A stretch of 64,000 nt of DNA, from the NCBI GenBank assembly GCA_019055375.1, contig JAHQIW010001160.1, positions 1-64,000 on the forward strand, written 5' to 3'. Both the position numbers and the translations under genes were made by a program. Positions 24,011 to 35,969 of the stretch are shown here, in pieces. This DNA comes from Parelaphostrongylus tenuis (taxonomy: Eukaryota > Nematoda > Chromadorea > Rhabditida > Metastrongylidae). The notes beneath the pieces were generated by a model, which worked only from the letters and a program-made list of their open reading frames with translations, was not told where the DNA came from and did not search any database. How positions within the stretch are numbered: the first letter of the stretch is position 1; each line of letters begins with the position of its first letter.

Positions 24011-27000
24011 CGAAGATTTGTGTGTCAGGCAATTTTAATAACTTCTGAATAATAAAGTTGGTGTTTATCAATTTATTGTCAGAACTTATGAGAGAATCTA
24101 TTGAAAACAGAGATGGAAAATCTGAGCCTACAAACGATAAATAATGTTTTTTCTACAATTCCGATACAGAAAACTTAGAAACTCTGCAGGGCGGAGAAAA
24201 AAATGTTCATCTAAAGAAAGAAAAATGTCACGATAACGTGCGAGGCGTGTGAAACATGATTCAATTACTGTTGCTACAGCGCTGTGAGAAAGCCTTTCTG
24301 AAAAAAGTGCATTTTGAACTTATTACGATTTTAGCTATAGGACTTTCAATAAAAGTCGAGTGCGAAGTCCTTGTCCAGCTAGAAAGGTCCCTTCACAAAT
24401 ATCAGACTAATAACAGAAAGCTACCCCGTGAAGTATTTAGAATGTAATAGATTGGGATATTTTGCGAGACGTTCAGTTCACGCGCGACAACTGCTAATAT
24501 TTAATATTCGTAATGACGTGTCAAATTCGATCATAGTAAAGTTGTTCTTCTTCATCATCCGCCAATATTCCCAAAAGTATGCTGCGTTTTGAAGCAGTCC
24601 AAAAAATCTCTGCTCAATACAGTTTGTGATAGCACGCAGTTCAGTTTTCCTGGTACGCACGAAACCACCATTTGAGCAAGAAATGTTCTCTTTGGAGATA
24701 CGATTTCGCTCGCTTTGAAATAAACACACAGAGTTGAAGGCTCTCAGCTTTGGTTTGAAAAGGGCTGTCTAACAGACTATGCTCACTCTTTATCACAACC
24801 AAAATATATTACAGATAGACCGACGTAGGTTTATATCGACTCGTTTTTTGCGATCGCTGACTTTCTCTCATGTGCTGTAGTCTTTTTTTTTTTATTCGAA
24901 TGACTGCTAATCAAGCACAGTTTGAAAGCGTTGAGTCTGAGCACTTTTTTCTTTTTTTTTGAGATAATGGCGAATTGGTAATCCCGCATGTGAAAAAATT
25001 CGGCGGTAAATAAAGAGTTGAATTTGCAATTTCAGCTCGCTTCAGTTTATCGGGGTGCCAATTTGTGCTCCCATCACGCCATTTAGCAGGTTATTGTTGA
25101 CAGCTAGCAAGTAGGTTAGAACACGAATGAGGAAATGGTAATGCGGGAGCCTTGTAGCATCACGCGAGTGTTTGCTGCTGCAATAAACCATATTGGTGGT
25201 TTGAGTCCATGATTCAGAAGTAAGAGGTGCCAGATTTGCTCTCATCTTTGCAAGAGGAAGTAATCGCTATGAGAAATTATGCTTACTCGGAATCGAAAGG
25301 TCAACCGATGTGTATGTCAAAACATCTATCGGAACTTTTTGTCTGTAGCATGATGCCATTCCATTCAAACGTCATATACAGGTGTGTTTATAGTGCCCGG
25401 GATTCTATTTTGCCGTATCTGAGCACTCTGTGATTGTACTTAAAATGAAAAGAATTCTAATAAGCTGTCAGAGGAGCCTTAGAGACATTTATTTCTATCA
25501 TATAGAAATGTACTATGCGCATATATACATATACTTATACATGTGTTTATTTTTTACGTATAAATATATACTTCAATCATGAATTTATACTTCGCATGTA
25601 AATGTATACTATGGACATAATATATAATTCACCTTGCACAGTTTTCTTCGAAAATATTTTGATACTAACTCAGATAGTACAGCCTCTTTCTATAGCTGAT
25701 TACATAACTAGCTTGTTGTCCTTTTCACGAAGTAGTGTCTAGTATATAAAGCTTCTGTCTGTTGACGTTCCTCAATAATACGTTCCCATTATTCTCCCTC
25801 GTTTTTTCAAATAAATTTACTTACTGACTGTACTACGACAAAGAAAAATTCGCATTAAGGTGAATATTTCTTTAAACAACGGCCACTGCAAACTGGGAGA
25901 TTAGGCAATTTTGAAGCTATATTCGACTTTTTTCAAGATGAGTGACTTCAGCACTTCAAGTTTAACTGACGTCAGTGTCACGAACTTTACACCTCTACAT
26001 GCTTCCTCGAAACAGACTTAATCAATCAAAGAACTGTGAACCATTGAACATGCAGCGATCAAGCACAGCAAAGTACACGTTCTGTTGACTAGAAAAAACG
26101 GTTCTAACGGGAAAAAGAGAAAAAAAAAAGAAAACGAGTTTTCTGCGGCAAACACTCATTATGAATAGAGCTTTGATGAGAGCTTGAAAAAGCGCTGATA
26201 GGTGTCAGAGCAAGCGATTGTGTGATGGTGTGAAATGTGTACGACGAAATGGTGATCTTCTGCATCCGACAGCCATAATCCATCATAAACTTCTGCCCAA
26301 TGGATTTTGCATACTGTCATATCATATAGTTCGAATGTTAGATTATTCAGCCGGAAGGTTTCATTCAGATTTTGATAATCTTATCCACTTTCTGAAATAA
26401 TGAAAGCGTGTGCGTGTAGATCTTCTTATGTGTACGTGCATGTGTGTATGCATGTGCGCGCGTGTACGTGTGTGTTGTAGATGGTGAGGCAACAAAACTC
26501 GTAAATAGCAAAAGTAAATAGCTATTCTCAACTTTATTTGCATTTTACAAACTTCCAGTATATCTTTCATTGAAATTCTCGATGTTGTATAATTATCAAG
26601 TCAAACGAACGAAAGTAGATTTTTTACGATCCTGACAGAAGAATGCAATCGCTGCTTTAATTGTGTTCTTCTTTACCCACGATTGTATTTATGAGATTCA
26701 TTGTTGATAATTAGACCCTTACATATTTTTTTTGCATTGCGTGAGCTGAGTGAATGAGCTGTAAAATCTAACCAGGAGATATTCGTCCGCTCAAAAAATG
26801 TTAGCTAAAAGTTTTCAAATTTCCTGTTTTCGGAATATTTTATAGACAAAAATACTCAAAGAATTCAAAGCTGAACTTGGAAGAACATGTCTTGCTATTT
26901 CCTTCCAAATCTTATACCCTTTGTCAAAGCTCGTATCGGAGTGTTTCTCGTCTTCTGAAAATGCGCATTCACATCAAATACCTCGAACAACCTCAGAATC

Positions 27001-27530
27001 GTTCAATGTGTTACCATTGTGTTTCTTGTGGTCTTGCTCACAACTGTATCTCTCAATGATTGTATGAACAGCTTCGAACGTTCGGAGCACGAGTTTAATT
27101 TTCTCTTAATCAAGACTAGAGTTCCGTGATGAATGTATAATTGAGTAAGAAGAGTGGAAAAGTACTAAATTGTCGGAAACACGTCATACAGTCATGCTAT
27201 CAACTATCAAAGAGCAATAGACCTCTGTCGAATTTGCGTGTTGAAGTTTTCTCGTAGGTTATGCTTGCATGAGAGACATCATAAACATCACAGTCCTTCA
27301 TTCACGTATTCTAATTTAGTAATACTCTCCGGTTTGAGCATCCTATTCCAACTCTTTGATTTTTGTAAAGTTTCGAAAATTATTAGACAGCTTAAATCTT
27401 GGAAATCCGAATGGTGAGCTTGATTTTTGAAAAGGACTTTCTCAATACGCTGTAGCAGTAAGAATAAAATGTTTCGAAAACTCAAGAATTTTTCGCTAGA
27501 TAGAGATTCTCTTCACGTTTTCAATAATTC
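24011..27530. other. Gap with simple repeats, no supported gene
   Basis: AT-rich. Contains an alternating TATA/TACA-rich segment at 25500-25630 and an imperfect TG/CG-rich run (TGTGTACGTGCATGTGTGTA) at 26408-26490. No exon, RNA or transposase recognised. Confidence 0.4.
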
Positions 27531-28195
27531 CTGATTTTCTTCTTTAGCCAAGCACGAGGCGTTACATTGATCTTTATTTGGCAGCTGACGTTTCGGCAGT
27601 TCTTATTCTTCAGAGCCTGGAAAGGTCAAATTGTCCGAAATCCAGTCAGTCAAACACCTCCATTACTCCTTTAGAAAAATCACCAGACCTAGATATCAGT
27701 CGCTTTTTCGCACTAATGTTTTTGTTTCTGCGCAAGAATGGTGACTTCGATCTCAAAATCAAATTCGTTCTGTTTCTGTTCTTTATCAGAGACAGCCGTA
27801 TAGACGGTTGCGAAGTAATTGGCGTCTTAGAGTATTCGGTGGTATTTCAATAATAACCACCGATTGCTCTAAACCTGCTCTTTTCAAACAACGTTTTGTA
27901 GCTGTATCAATCTCATTTGAAGAGAGCGGAAGGATAGACGGGATTGTCCTTTTATTAGAGTTTTCGTCCGGAGGGATAATGTTTCCTCCAAACCTAAGCC
28001 GAGGGTTTACAAATTCGTATCCATTAGAAGTGGCTATTTCCCGAGCCAGTTTGACGGATTTTATTCTCTGCTCCTCCTCGGTACATGAATTGGCTGTTGT
28101 TCAAAACATGTTTTTTACTAATGCCTTTTTCGTATGTGAGGCATGAGAAGAGAGACAGTGAGCCAGGATCTTCTTATTAATTGGCGTTCGGTACC
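27530..28195 (-). pseudogene. Penelope-like element 3' fragment
   Basis: Reverse-strand copy of the end of the element at 59.4-63 kb: terminal GCTGACGTTTCGGCAGTTC, then ACACCTCCATTACT, TGGTGACTTCGATCTCAAAA, TTCGGTGGTATTTCAATAAT and CATGTTTTTTACTAATGCC, in the same order but with an internal deletion between about 27780 and 27800 and frame damage. The hammerhead-like terminus is diverged. Confidence 0.8.
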
Positions 28196-28739
28196 ACTTT
28201 GTCATGTATGTTTCCAATAATTATTGATGATCTCCACAATGTCAATGGCTCGCTTGATTCGAAAAGGACTTTTCAATGGCCTGTAGTATTCAAACGGATA
28301 TTTGGTTTGTTTCGCTTTCAACTCACACACTTTGCTCCGGTATTTAAATGGAATTTCGCAACAATAGCACCGTAAGTCTAGATGGCTTTCAAGCCAGGTG
28401 CGCAGAATTCCTTACATCGCTCTGTGGGCTTAAACCTTTCAGTTTCATTTTATACTGCTAAATACGCACGCTGTTTAGGCTGATCCTAAATAGCATAGCC
28501 TATAGACGAAAAGCCTATGAACGTGTAGAGGGATTCTTAGAGTGCCAGAATCATCTGTTTCATCTACGCTTTGGTCAAAGCGAAGAAAAAATCTGAGTTT
28601 GATACCAAAATCTCACAACACATTACTTCCCCTCGCACACCCTATCCGGCAAGAATTGCGCTCCGAGTGCGAACCCCAATCTTTCTTGGTCGCTACAACG
28701 CGCTAAAAGTTTTTTCTGAACACTAAGAGAACTATTTCC

Positions 28740-28955
28740 AAGACCGACTGTCTATTAACCTCGGCATGCTTCAATATATCCTAATTTTCTTTTTTAAGCC
28801 AAACACGAGGTGTTATATGATTTTTTACTCATTCAACAGCTGAAGTTTCGGCAGTTCGCCTTCTTGAATCAGCTGCTGAATGTTAGAGAAATTTAATAAC
28901 ACCTGGTGTTTGGCTCAAAAAAGAAAATTGGGATATACTAAATTACTATGAACTT
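28740..28955. repeat. Small foldback made of Penelope terminal sequence
   Basis: Starts with CAAGACCGACTGTCTATTAA, as at 59397. It then carries two inverted copies of the last 80 bases of the element (AAGCCAAACACGAGGTGTTA against its complement near 28905-28925) around GTTTCGGCAGTTCGCCTTCT. No coding part. Confidence 0.65.
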
Positions 28956-29054
28956 TGACAAAATTTGTACTATCGAATCATCGCTCGAAGTCTAAAGGGA
29001 AAAATCTGACTAGCGATAAATGCCCGAGTGTGTAACATAACTTATATTTTGTGC

Positions 29055-29330
29055 TGCTTTGGCACTTTATTGGTCCGCTTGCACAGTGTTTTTTCTTCAG
29101 TATACGGATCCCAGTACTCCTAGCATTCAATTCTCTTTTCCGCTTCCTTCTTGAGCGTCGTAGAATACTCGGTGAGTACGTCTCCTTGCAATTTCAAGGA
29201 TAGCCTGGCTGTGGCTCTCCATAGGGCGTCCGTTGCTGACTACCGGAGAGTGCGAGGGGTGCGGTATAGCTCGCATGCGCCGCGACGAGCATCACAACCA
29301 CTCGACCATGGCGCTCACTATTTTTTTGCT
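29055..29330 (-). repeat. tRNA-head repeat, second family, copy 2
   Basis: Parallels 15680-15960 over its whole length; the minus-strand head reads TGGTCGAGTGGTTGTGATG (exact A-box). Confidence 0.6.
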
Positions 29331-30388
29331 ACAACGCACTATAAAGTGCTTCTCAGAAGCCGACTGCGCCCTTAAAGTTCTCGATATTTATGCTATTGAA
29401 GAACCAATAAAACTTTTAAGAAAAAAGTGAAAAACACTATTTTTCCATGAAGTTAAATCAGGATGTACTATTTTCCATTTTTGTGACCGTAAGTTTGCTG
29501 CGGATAACTCACTAGGCACTTCTCCGGTGGAGTTTGACTCATTGCTGAGACGATGCCTGCAAGAAGAATCTGATATTACGGAGTTAAGGCTCTAATATAT
29601 CACTGTAGTAGCTGATGGCCACAAAGAGGATTAGGGCTCAATGCTTGCAAACTCGTTACCTTGAGAAATTGGACGCACTAAGAGATTGTGTCGATATCAT
29701 TTGATGAGCGGCACGAGACGTTTTCGCATCCATTTTTTAGACCATTGAATTATATTTACAGAAACGACATTCTCTTATTTCACTCTCGTAATCAGCAACG
29801 CCCTTCAATTCAGTGCAATTTTTATTCACGAAGAGTTGGCACGTTTTCCAAATGTCAACTATCTCGACCACGTTGCATATCCACTCAGAAAACATTGCCG
29901 CTTCCATAATCATGGCTGTGGTGAGTCTTAGGCTGCTCTTTTTGCAAGTTTTGAGTGTGCATACCTTTCAGAAGTTTACTTTGAACAACTACGACTTTAT
30001 TCTATTTCTTATTTTATTTAATCTGAGTCCAAATTTAATACTACCCCTCGAGATTTCTAGTGTTTTTACTGTCTTTTTCGTAGTGCTATGATGTTTCAAA
30101 TATACCTATGATGATACGCGTGCTACCGCTACATTATGAGGTACATTTGCCCCACCTGTTAGAGGCTCGTGGCTGGCAGCAATCATAGAGATATTGAAGA
30201 ATGAGTGGTGGGCATCACAACACAGCGAAAAAGGCAGTAAAAACGCTGGAAATCGCGAGTATTACTTGTTGCAGTGGCTGTCAGCTCAACTGGGTCTATA
30301 AAGCGAAGTCGCATATCCGAGCAAACCTGTTAAAGGTTCGTGTCTGACAGCATTCATAGAAATATTGAAGGAGTGGTGGCGCAAATGT
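29331..30388. other. Gap upstream of the plus-strand receptor gene
   Basis: No exon recognised. The short N-terminal exon of the receptor, needed because exon 1 found here starts after an acceptor, may lie in this stretch or just after it. Words around 30160-30200 (GAGGCTCGTGGCTGGCAGCA) recur at 30325-30350. Confidence 0.35.
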
Positions 30389-30485
30389 ACCTTGGTGGTG
30401 TAGTGGTAGCACACGTCCCCGGTATGGATGAAACGCAGGTTCGACTCCCCTCTGAGGTCGCATTTTTGCTCACCACTCAATTCTC
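30389..30485 (+). repeat. tRNA-like SINE unit, best preserved
   Basis: 70-base tRNA-like part (30389-30458) with a fully pairable 7-bp acceptor (ACCTTGG / CTGAGGT with wobbles), A-box TGGTGTAGTGG, anticodon stem CGTCC/GGATG with loop CCGGTAT, and perfect B-box GGTTCGACTCC, but a poor T stem and C at position 33. The tail TTTTTGCTCACCACTCAATT is shared with the other copies. It could promote RNA polymerase III transcription; a functional tRNA is unlikely. Confidence 0.7.
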
Positions 30486-30660
30486 TCAAGTTAATATTAC
30501 TTCATAAAAAAAGATTACATGGTTTCCCATTGTTCAAGAAAGTAAGCGCTAGGTCTCGAGTTACGATGTGCAGGGCCTAGTTGTCTATTCACGGTTCTAT
30601 TAATCATTAAGTTCTACAACTTGCCTTTTCCTAAGAGAACAGGAAAAATGCGACTTTCAG

Positions 30661-33600
30661 GTAGGAGTGTTCGGCCTAGTCTCAAATGGCACTGCTATTC
30701 TGACAATGCGATACAATCCGGCGTTACGAAATGCGTTCGGTCTGCTGTGCCTCTTGCATTGTATCACCAACATGGGTATTCTGCTTGTCTTCGTGATGTG
30801 GACGACACCGGTGACATTACTGTGAGAATTGTGTGCTTGTAGTGGCTGAAAATTTAGCATAATCAGATATAATGTGCATCAGTCCCTTTAGAAGTCGTTT
30901 TCTGTAGGGCCTGCAATAACTAAATTAGTTTCTTTTTGACTGAACGTTGAAGTAAAAGTACTGAACCCTTTTGTAGTAGATAAAGCTGATGGAGAAGCAA
31001 GCAATAGTTCAACTCTGTGGTGTGCTCTTGTCATGATGACGAAACAAACCGTAAACGAAGAAGTTTTTTGATGACAGATTGAAACTATATTTTAAGCATA
31101 AAATGAGGCTTAATTTTTTGTTTTTGCCGTCTTTTTAGCAATATTATGACTGGTTTTTATGCTAATATGTGTTTATCCGCCTTGTATGCTACTCAACATT
31201 TTACAATAGACGGAAATGCTATTAGAGGGTCTAACATAAACGCAGATGTCACGCACATTTGAAGTAATCAAACAGAAAAGGGAACATTATCGTTTGCAGT
31301 GAAAGCGAGATAGCCAAGAAGCCACTAGGTAAGCTGGTTGGTTTGGTGGACATCATGTTCTGGAATGTGTCCGTCTACTCTCAAATGGCCATCGCCTTGA
31401 ACAGAGTCATCGCCATAACACTGCCTCTGCGAGCTCCCTTTGTTTTAACTGTAAGAAACACCTCTTTCGTAGTTTTGACTTGCTGGATGCTCGGCTTGTT
31501 CCATGTGATACCGTACTTCTGGAGTGAGTTTTGCCATTTTTTTCGTTTAGTTTCAAAAATAAGCCACGTGGTCTGGTTCTATGATGCAAAAGTGGTATGA
31601 TACACAAGTGGTCTAACCTGGTAGTATTTGCTCTTGTTGTCATATTGAGCCCAAACCAATAGAGTGGAAGATCCCTCGTTTAAAAACACCATTCTATGGC
31701 GGGATTGTACAGGACTTATGTTTTTCTATAATCATCTTCCACCTTGATGTGCTTTGCATCATCGAAGCATCCTATAGCAGTTGATCAGATTCGGGTGCCA
31801 CATTGCGCAGCACGTGCCAGGTATTATACGGCCGAGTGCTTCAAGATACATGGGCCCCGATAAGCATATCATATGCAGTATAGCGACTAAGCCAAAATCC
31901 GTTTTGTTCAAAAAGACACCTCCTAAAGAGATTCCTAACTCAACTGAGGGCCTAACACACAGATTCGACTCAATACGTCAACAAGAGTCCACAATGCAAA
32001 GACGACTATCTGTGGACCATTCACTCAAATGGTATCGATTTCTAGAAAACGAAAGCATAACTTGACAATGTGTTTCGAGCCTTTCATATGATCTGTCATG
32101 GGCACCTACACACTGCTAGACTCTTGTTTTGGCGTTATAGCCTCGTCTCTTGAACGGTACTTTTTGGTCACTTAGTTCCTCGGGATCTACCCCTACACAG
32201 AAAGATCGGCGATAAACTTTTTACATTCAACCTACGTTGAAACGTACCGTGTGTTCTTTCAGAATGATTGATTGTCGATCGCGTAGTATATGGCTGTTAC
32301 GTAGGCATATGGGGCAAACATTGCAACTAACTATTTTGAGACCTTGCGCAAGAACATTATAGCCTAATAAAAAAGCAAAAAGAGAAACTTTGGGAGAGTA
32401 TTTTTTTTCATGGCTGCATCTTGTCGGCCTAAACATGAGATAAATTTTGCAGCTATTCACCCTTGCCGTATTAGAAAAATGGGACTCATAGTCATAACAA
32501 TTAAAATAGCATGGAGGCGTATTGGTTATTATGAGTTTTTTTTTTATCAAAAACAGCCTATGAATAAAGCGTTTGCAGTTAATCACTCCATCAAGGAAAC
32601 CTTTTAAATTGGATTCCAACGAAGCGCAGAGTGTACGGATTCGCATTCTGTCTAGTTTTGTTTGTTGTCACTGCAGTGAAGGATAATCTTGTCACTTCGC
32701 ACAAAGTGTAACTAATTCGGCGTCGATTTTCTTGCATGTATGGATTACGTTTCCCTCACAGGGGATTGGCCGAACCAAAGATAACCGTCCTAAATGACCA
32801 GAAAGCCAAAACCTACGTCTAGTGCTACAAATATCATAACAAACCTCATGAAAGCTCAAAATATACTGCCAGAAATTGACAGTATTTTAATGCATATCGC
32901 ATTGTTATGATGTTTTCTATATACCTAAGAAAATGGAGAGGTGAGCAAAAACGCGGCCTCGGCCGGGAATCGAACCCGCGTTTCACGTCTCACGTTTTGC
33001 TAACCACTCAATTCTCTTAGGTACACTGCCAGAATGTATTAAATTTCAGGAGACGTTATAAAAACACATGAAATCAAAGACTTTCTTATGATTTTGCGAA
33101 ATATTCATTCATAATACGTGTCGGTCTTTTCCAGCAAGAAGCTGTTACATCCTTTTTGATACGACAAGGTGGACGTGGGCGTTTTCTCAAACATCATGTG
33201 GACATGTTCTTTCCATTATCGACTTTTACAGCGTTCTAATCGTTCTCATCTTGATCTCCCTTCTCGATCTCACCACGCTGATTTGCTTGAGAGCTAAACA
33301 TACGGTTAGCGGTAGATCAATCGGTCATAGTAATTGTTAAACTCTGCTTGATAGTCATGTTCTCTAGCATCACACACTACACTCTATGATCTATGTAAAT
33401 GTGGCTCTAAGATGCATAATATATAAAAATTTTATGCGACAAATGTTCATGCTTTTGTGTTTTAAGGGTAATAAGTCACATAATCCGAGAGGTATACGCC
33501 AAGTTGTCACCCAACAAAGGAGACGCAAAATGGAAATCCGCTTCTTCAAACAAGTAAGGCACTCACCTAGCTATAAATTAGTTCAGAGAATTCAAGAAAT

Positions 33601-35570
33601 CTCATCAAAACTTATCTCCCATAGCGATTATTTCCATCCAGATCGAAGTTGTTGCAGGCTCTATGTGAGAACGCTTTATTCACTTGCCAGCACCTTAGCT
33701 TTCACTGTGTTCGCCCACTATTCGTGAATCGTTGGCTTGTATTCTTCACTGGTGCATTGCCGTGGGAGCTGAGCAATGCATTAGATGGGTAAGTGTTGAA
33801 TTAGCATTATCTTCAGCGAAATGTGTGGTTAAGTATGATCTTTGTTTGTAAGAAAAAGGAATTCAGAATAATCAGATAAAAAAGCGTGAAGCAAGCGCAG
33901 AAACTATTACGCCGTTCCATAAGTTTGCACTAGAGTAGTAAACGCCAAATTTATCAAACAGAAGTAAAGTATGTGATATATAAAAAATTTTATGCGATTT
34001 CGGAATGCATTATCTCAGTATCGCTCAATTGTCCATTTTCTTGTGAACATTTTGGTATTCAATTTGCCTATGCTTGATTTAAGATGGAGCTGTTGTGGGA
34101 ACAAATTCGTTGCTACTTATGCACGAAGGGCTTCTCGGGAAAATGCTAATAACGCGGCGCGCAAAATTAATGATGCTTTGTGTGAACGACGCAAAAACGA
34201 CTCATCCTCCAGGCTGCTCTTTTTAGCTTTGAACATCGCGGACCTCTTTCTGCAACCGTATCATCGCCTCAAGCTACTCTACTCTTGCGCACCGCATCAC
34301 TAATGATTCCCCCTACGCGCCATTCGTGCATGAAGTAGGAAGAGAATTTAGTCTCACTACAGCTCCATCTCAGCGCTTCTCCGTTCATTTCACCTTTTAT
34401 GTGGAAACTTTCTGCCCAATGAATCCGTATTGAATTTTTCCATCTGTTTTTGACGCGGCATTTGGGATTTCACTTTTTGAAGTTTCGTTGAATTGTTGAT
34501 CACCCATAAGGGGTGAAACCATAAGGGGTTTGTCATGCATTCAACTTCATTAAGCATCATCAGAGGTGACTGAATATTTCAGAAAGCTCACCACCTTTGC
34601 CAACTTCTGGGGTTTGGAGGAATAGGTTGTTTATGATGCGGGATCGAACCAACCAGTCATGTACTTCACATTTATTTCAAGTGCTTTATTAAGACCACGC
34701 TCAAATTTCAATAGATCCTTTCATTATTATTTGATAAAAATACATATAATATAACATAACATAATATGATAAAAATACCAGCCAAAAAGCAATCAAGTGC
34801 GCAAACGCTTTGTGTTAGGTGAAAGTTTCGCTTGAAATAGAGTGTAAAACGTTCGTCTTCGATGACTCTCTGTAAGGGCGCAGAGCTCCCGAGAGAACTA
34901 GCTATAAAAATATCGAAAGACGACGAGTTCTGCCCGAATGACGAGTCTGTGAGGACGAAGCACGTGTATCGGGCTGTACAAGAGCCCTTACCAGACCACA
35001 TGACAAGTTGGCTCAAATAATAATAAAAAGAGTCATGTATTTATTGCAGGGCACCTCAAAGCAATAAGTTGCACACGATTTTGATTTAAAACTATTATGC
35101 AGTCAACATATTCACAACATAACAATTTGTGATGTGATGGATTTGATTTGCTTAAAAAGTACCGCCTTAACCGGTTTTTTCATTCGCCAATGAACATAAG
35201 TGTCTGCGTCAGAGAGTTTTTATTTTGGAAATGAAGAAAACAAAGAGAAGACCTTATTTTCTCTTTGCAGAATCTTTATTCATATTTAATACCATTTTGG
35301 TGAGAAGTAGTGAACAGGTGAAAAGTCTGATGATCTATGGAAACATATTTTGCAGCTTCGTCATTGTTCTTTTCAACTTCCGTTTCTCTCATCTCGGCAG
35401 GAAAATGTTACCTACATGTCACGCAATGGTGAGTGGATTTACCGTCCTGATCTGCATCAGAGAGCAACAATTTCCAAACTTTGAGTTCCTCAGTTCATTG
35501 TGCAAGAGCTTGCTTATTTCAGATGGTTCAACCAGCGAGTAATGTCCCACACAGCACCGCACCAATGTGA
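30661..35570 (+). CDS. Srx-family 7TM chemoreceptor (seven exons)
   Basis: Nematode serpentine receptor, class X: a predicted sensory-neuron G-protein-coupled receptor. Exons 30661-30821, 31300-31523, 33135-33304, 33467-33553, 33658-33788, 35356-35428, 35523-35570 (TGA). All junctions are GT-AG and phases match throughout (2,1,0,0,2,0), giving 297 residues; a short N-terminal exon is still missing. Motifs in order: FGLVSN and RYNPALRNAFGLLC (TM1-2), IALNRVIAI (end of TM3), SCYILFD and SCGH (extracellular loop 2 cysteines), RRRKMEIRFFKQ (before TM6), NRWLVFF, LDGFVIVLFNF (TM7). Exon sizes and phases equal those of the minus-strand paralogue at 43786-47637, apart from exon 2 (224 against 227 bases) and the variable last exon. 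Introns hold a foldback remnant, a tRNA-like unit and a hammerhead-like sequence. The ligand is unknown. Confidence 0.9.
31780..32200. repeat. Degraded foldback related to the 45.8-kb element
   Basis: Right part (32060-32190) parallels 45790-45880 on the same strand: TGTTTCGAGCC, then a minus-strand GACGAGGCTATAACGCC...CTAGCAGTGTG that resembles a hammerhead core with several substitutions. The left part (31785-31880) is only weakly complementary. Lies in receptor intron 2. Confidence 0.4.
32950..33015 (-). repeat. tRNA-like SINE unit (minus strand)
   Basis: Minus strand: GAGTGGTTAGCA (partial A-box), GTGAAACGCGG, perfect B-box GGTTCGATTCC, and GAGGCCGCGTTTTTGCTCAC. Lies in receptor intron 2. 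Confidence 0.6.
34931..34975 (+). ncRNA. Hammerhead-ribozyme-like sequence in a receptor intron
   Basis: Stem I GCCCGA / UCGGGC (6 bp), core AUGACGA (consensus CUGANGA, so the essential C3 is A), stem II GUC...GAC, GAA, stem III GCAC/GUGU, triplet GUA. One core substitution probably abolishes cleavage. Lies in intron 5 of the plus-strand Srx gene. Confidence 0.6.
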
Positions 35571-35689
35571 GAGGATGAGAGATAGAAATTATCATTCGAT
35601 TAATATTTTTTCGTGAACTCATTGACCACAGGTCGACTTTGAATTTGTTGTAAACTGAAAATTTATAAAGATGAGAAAGAAAAAAGCTT

Positions 35690-35800
35690 CGTGTTGATCA
35701 ATCTCCATGGGATATTTCTACCTTGGCTGTCATAGCATCATTTGAGGTGACTTTTTTGCATACTTGGCCTTTATATTTATATTCTGGATTTTGGCTGAAT
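35690..35800 (-). repeat. SINE distal fragment
   Basis: GTTGATCAATCTCCATGGGA ... CATTTGAGGTGACT ... TTGGCCTTTATA follows the order of the distal SINE blocks at 5205-5310. A similar fragment lies at 34495-34580. Confidence 0.45.
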
Positions 35801-35969
35801 ATCATCTTCAAATCATCAAGTAGTAAGCCCGCCAAGGATCCATCGTCGAAATTCATTCCTTGGAAACGGCATTATGAAGACCTGAAAACGACCTTGCAAG
35901 GTTACGTTAGGAAACCAAGGAATATCATATGCACGACCAGCAATAACGCTCGAAGACGATAAATGAGCT

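Noticed and set aside
30389..30458. Possible functional tRNA-Thr (anticodon GGT)
   Set aside because: Position 33 is C, the T stem does not pair, and many diverged copies with a common tail exist; better explained as a SINE head.
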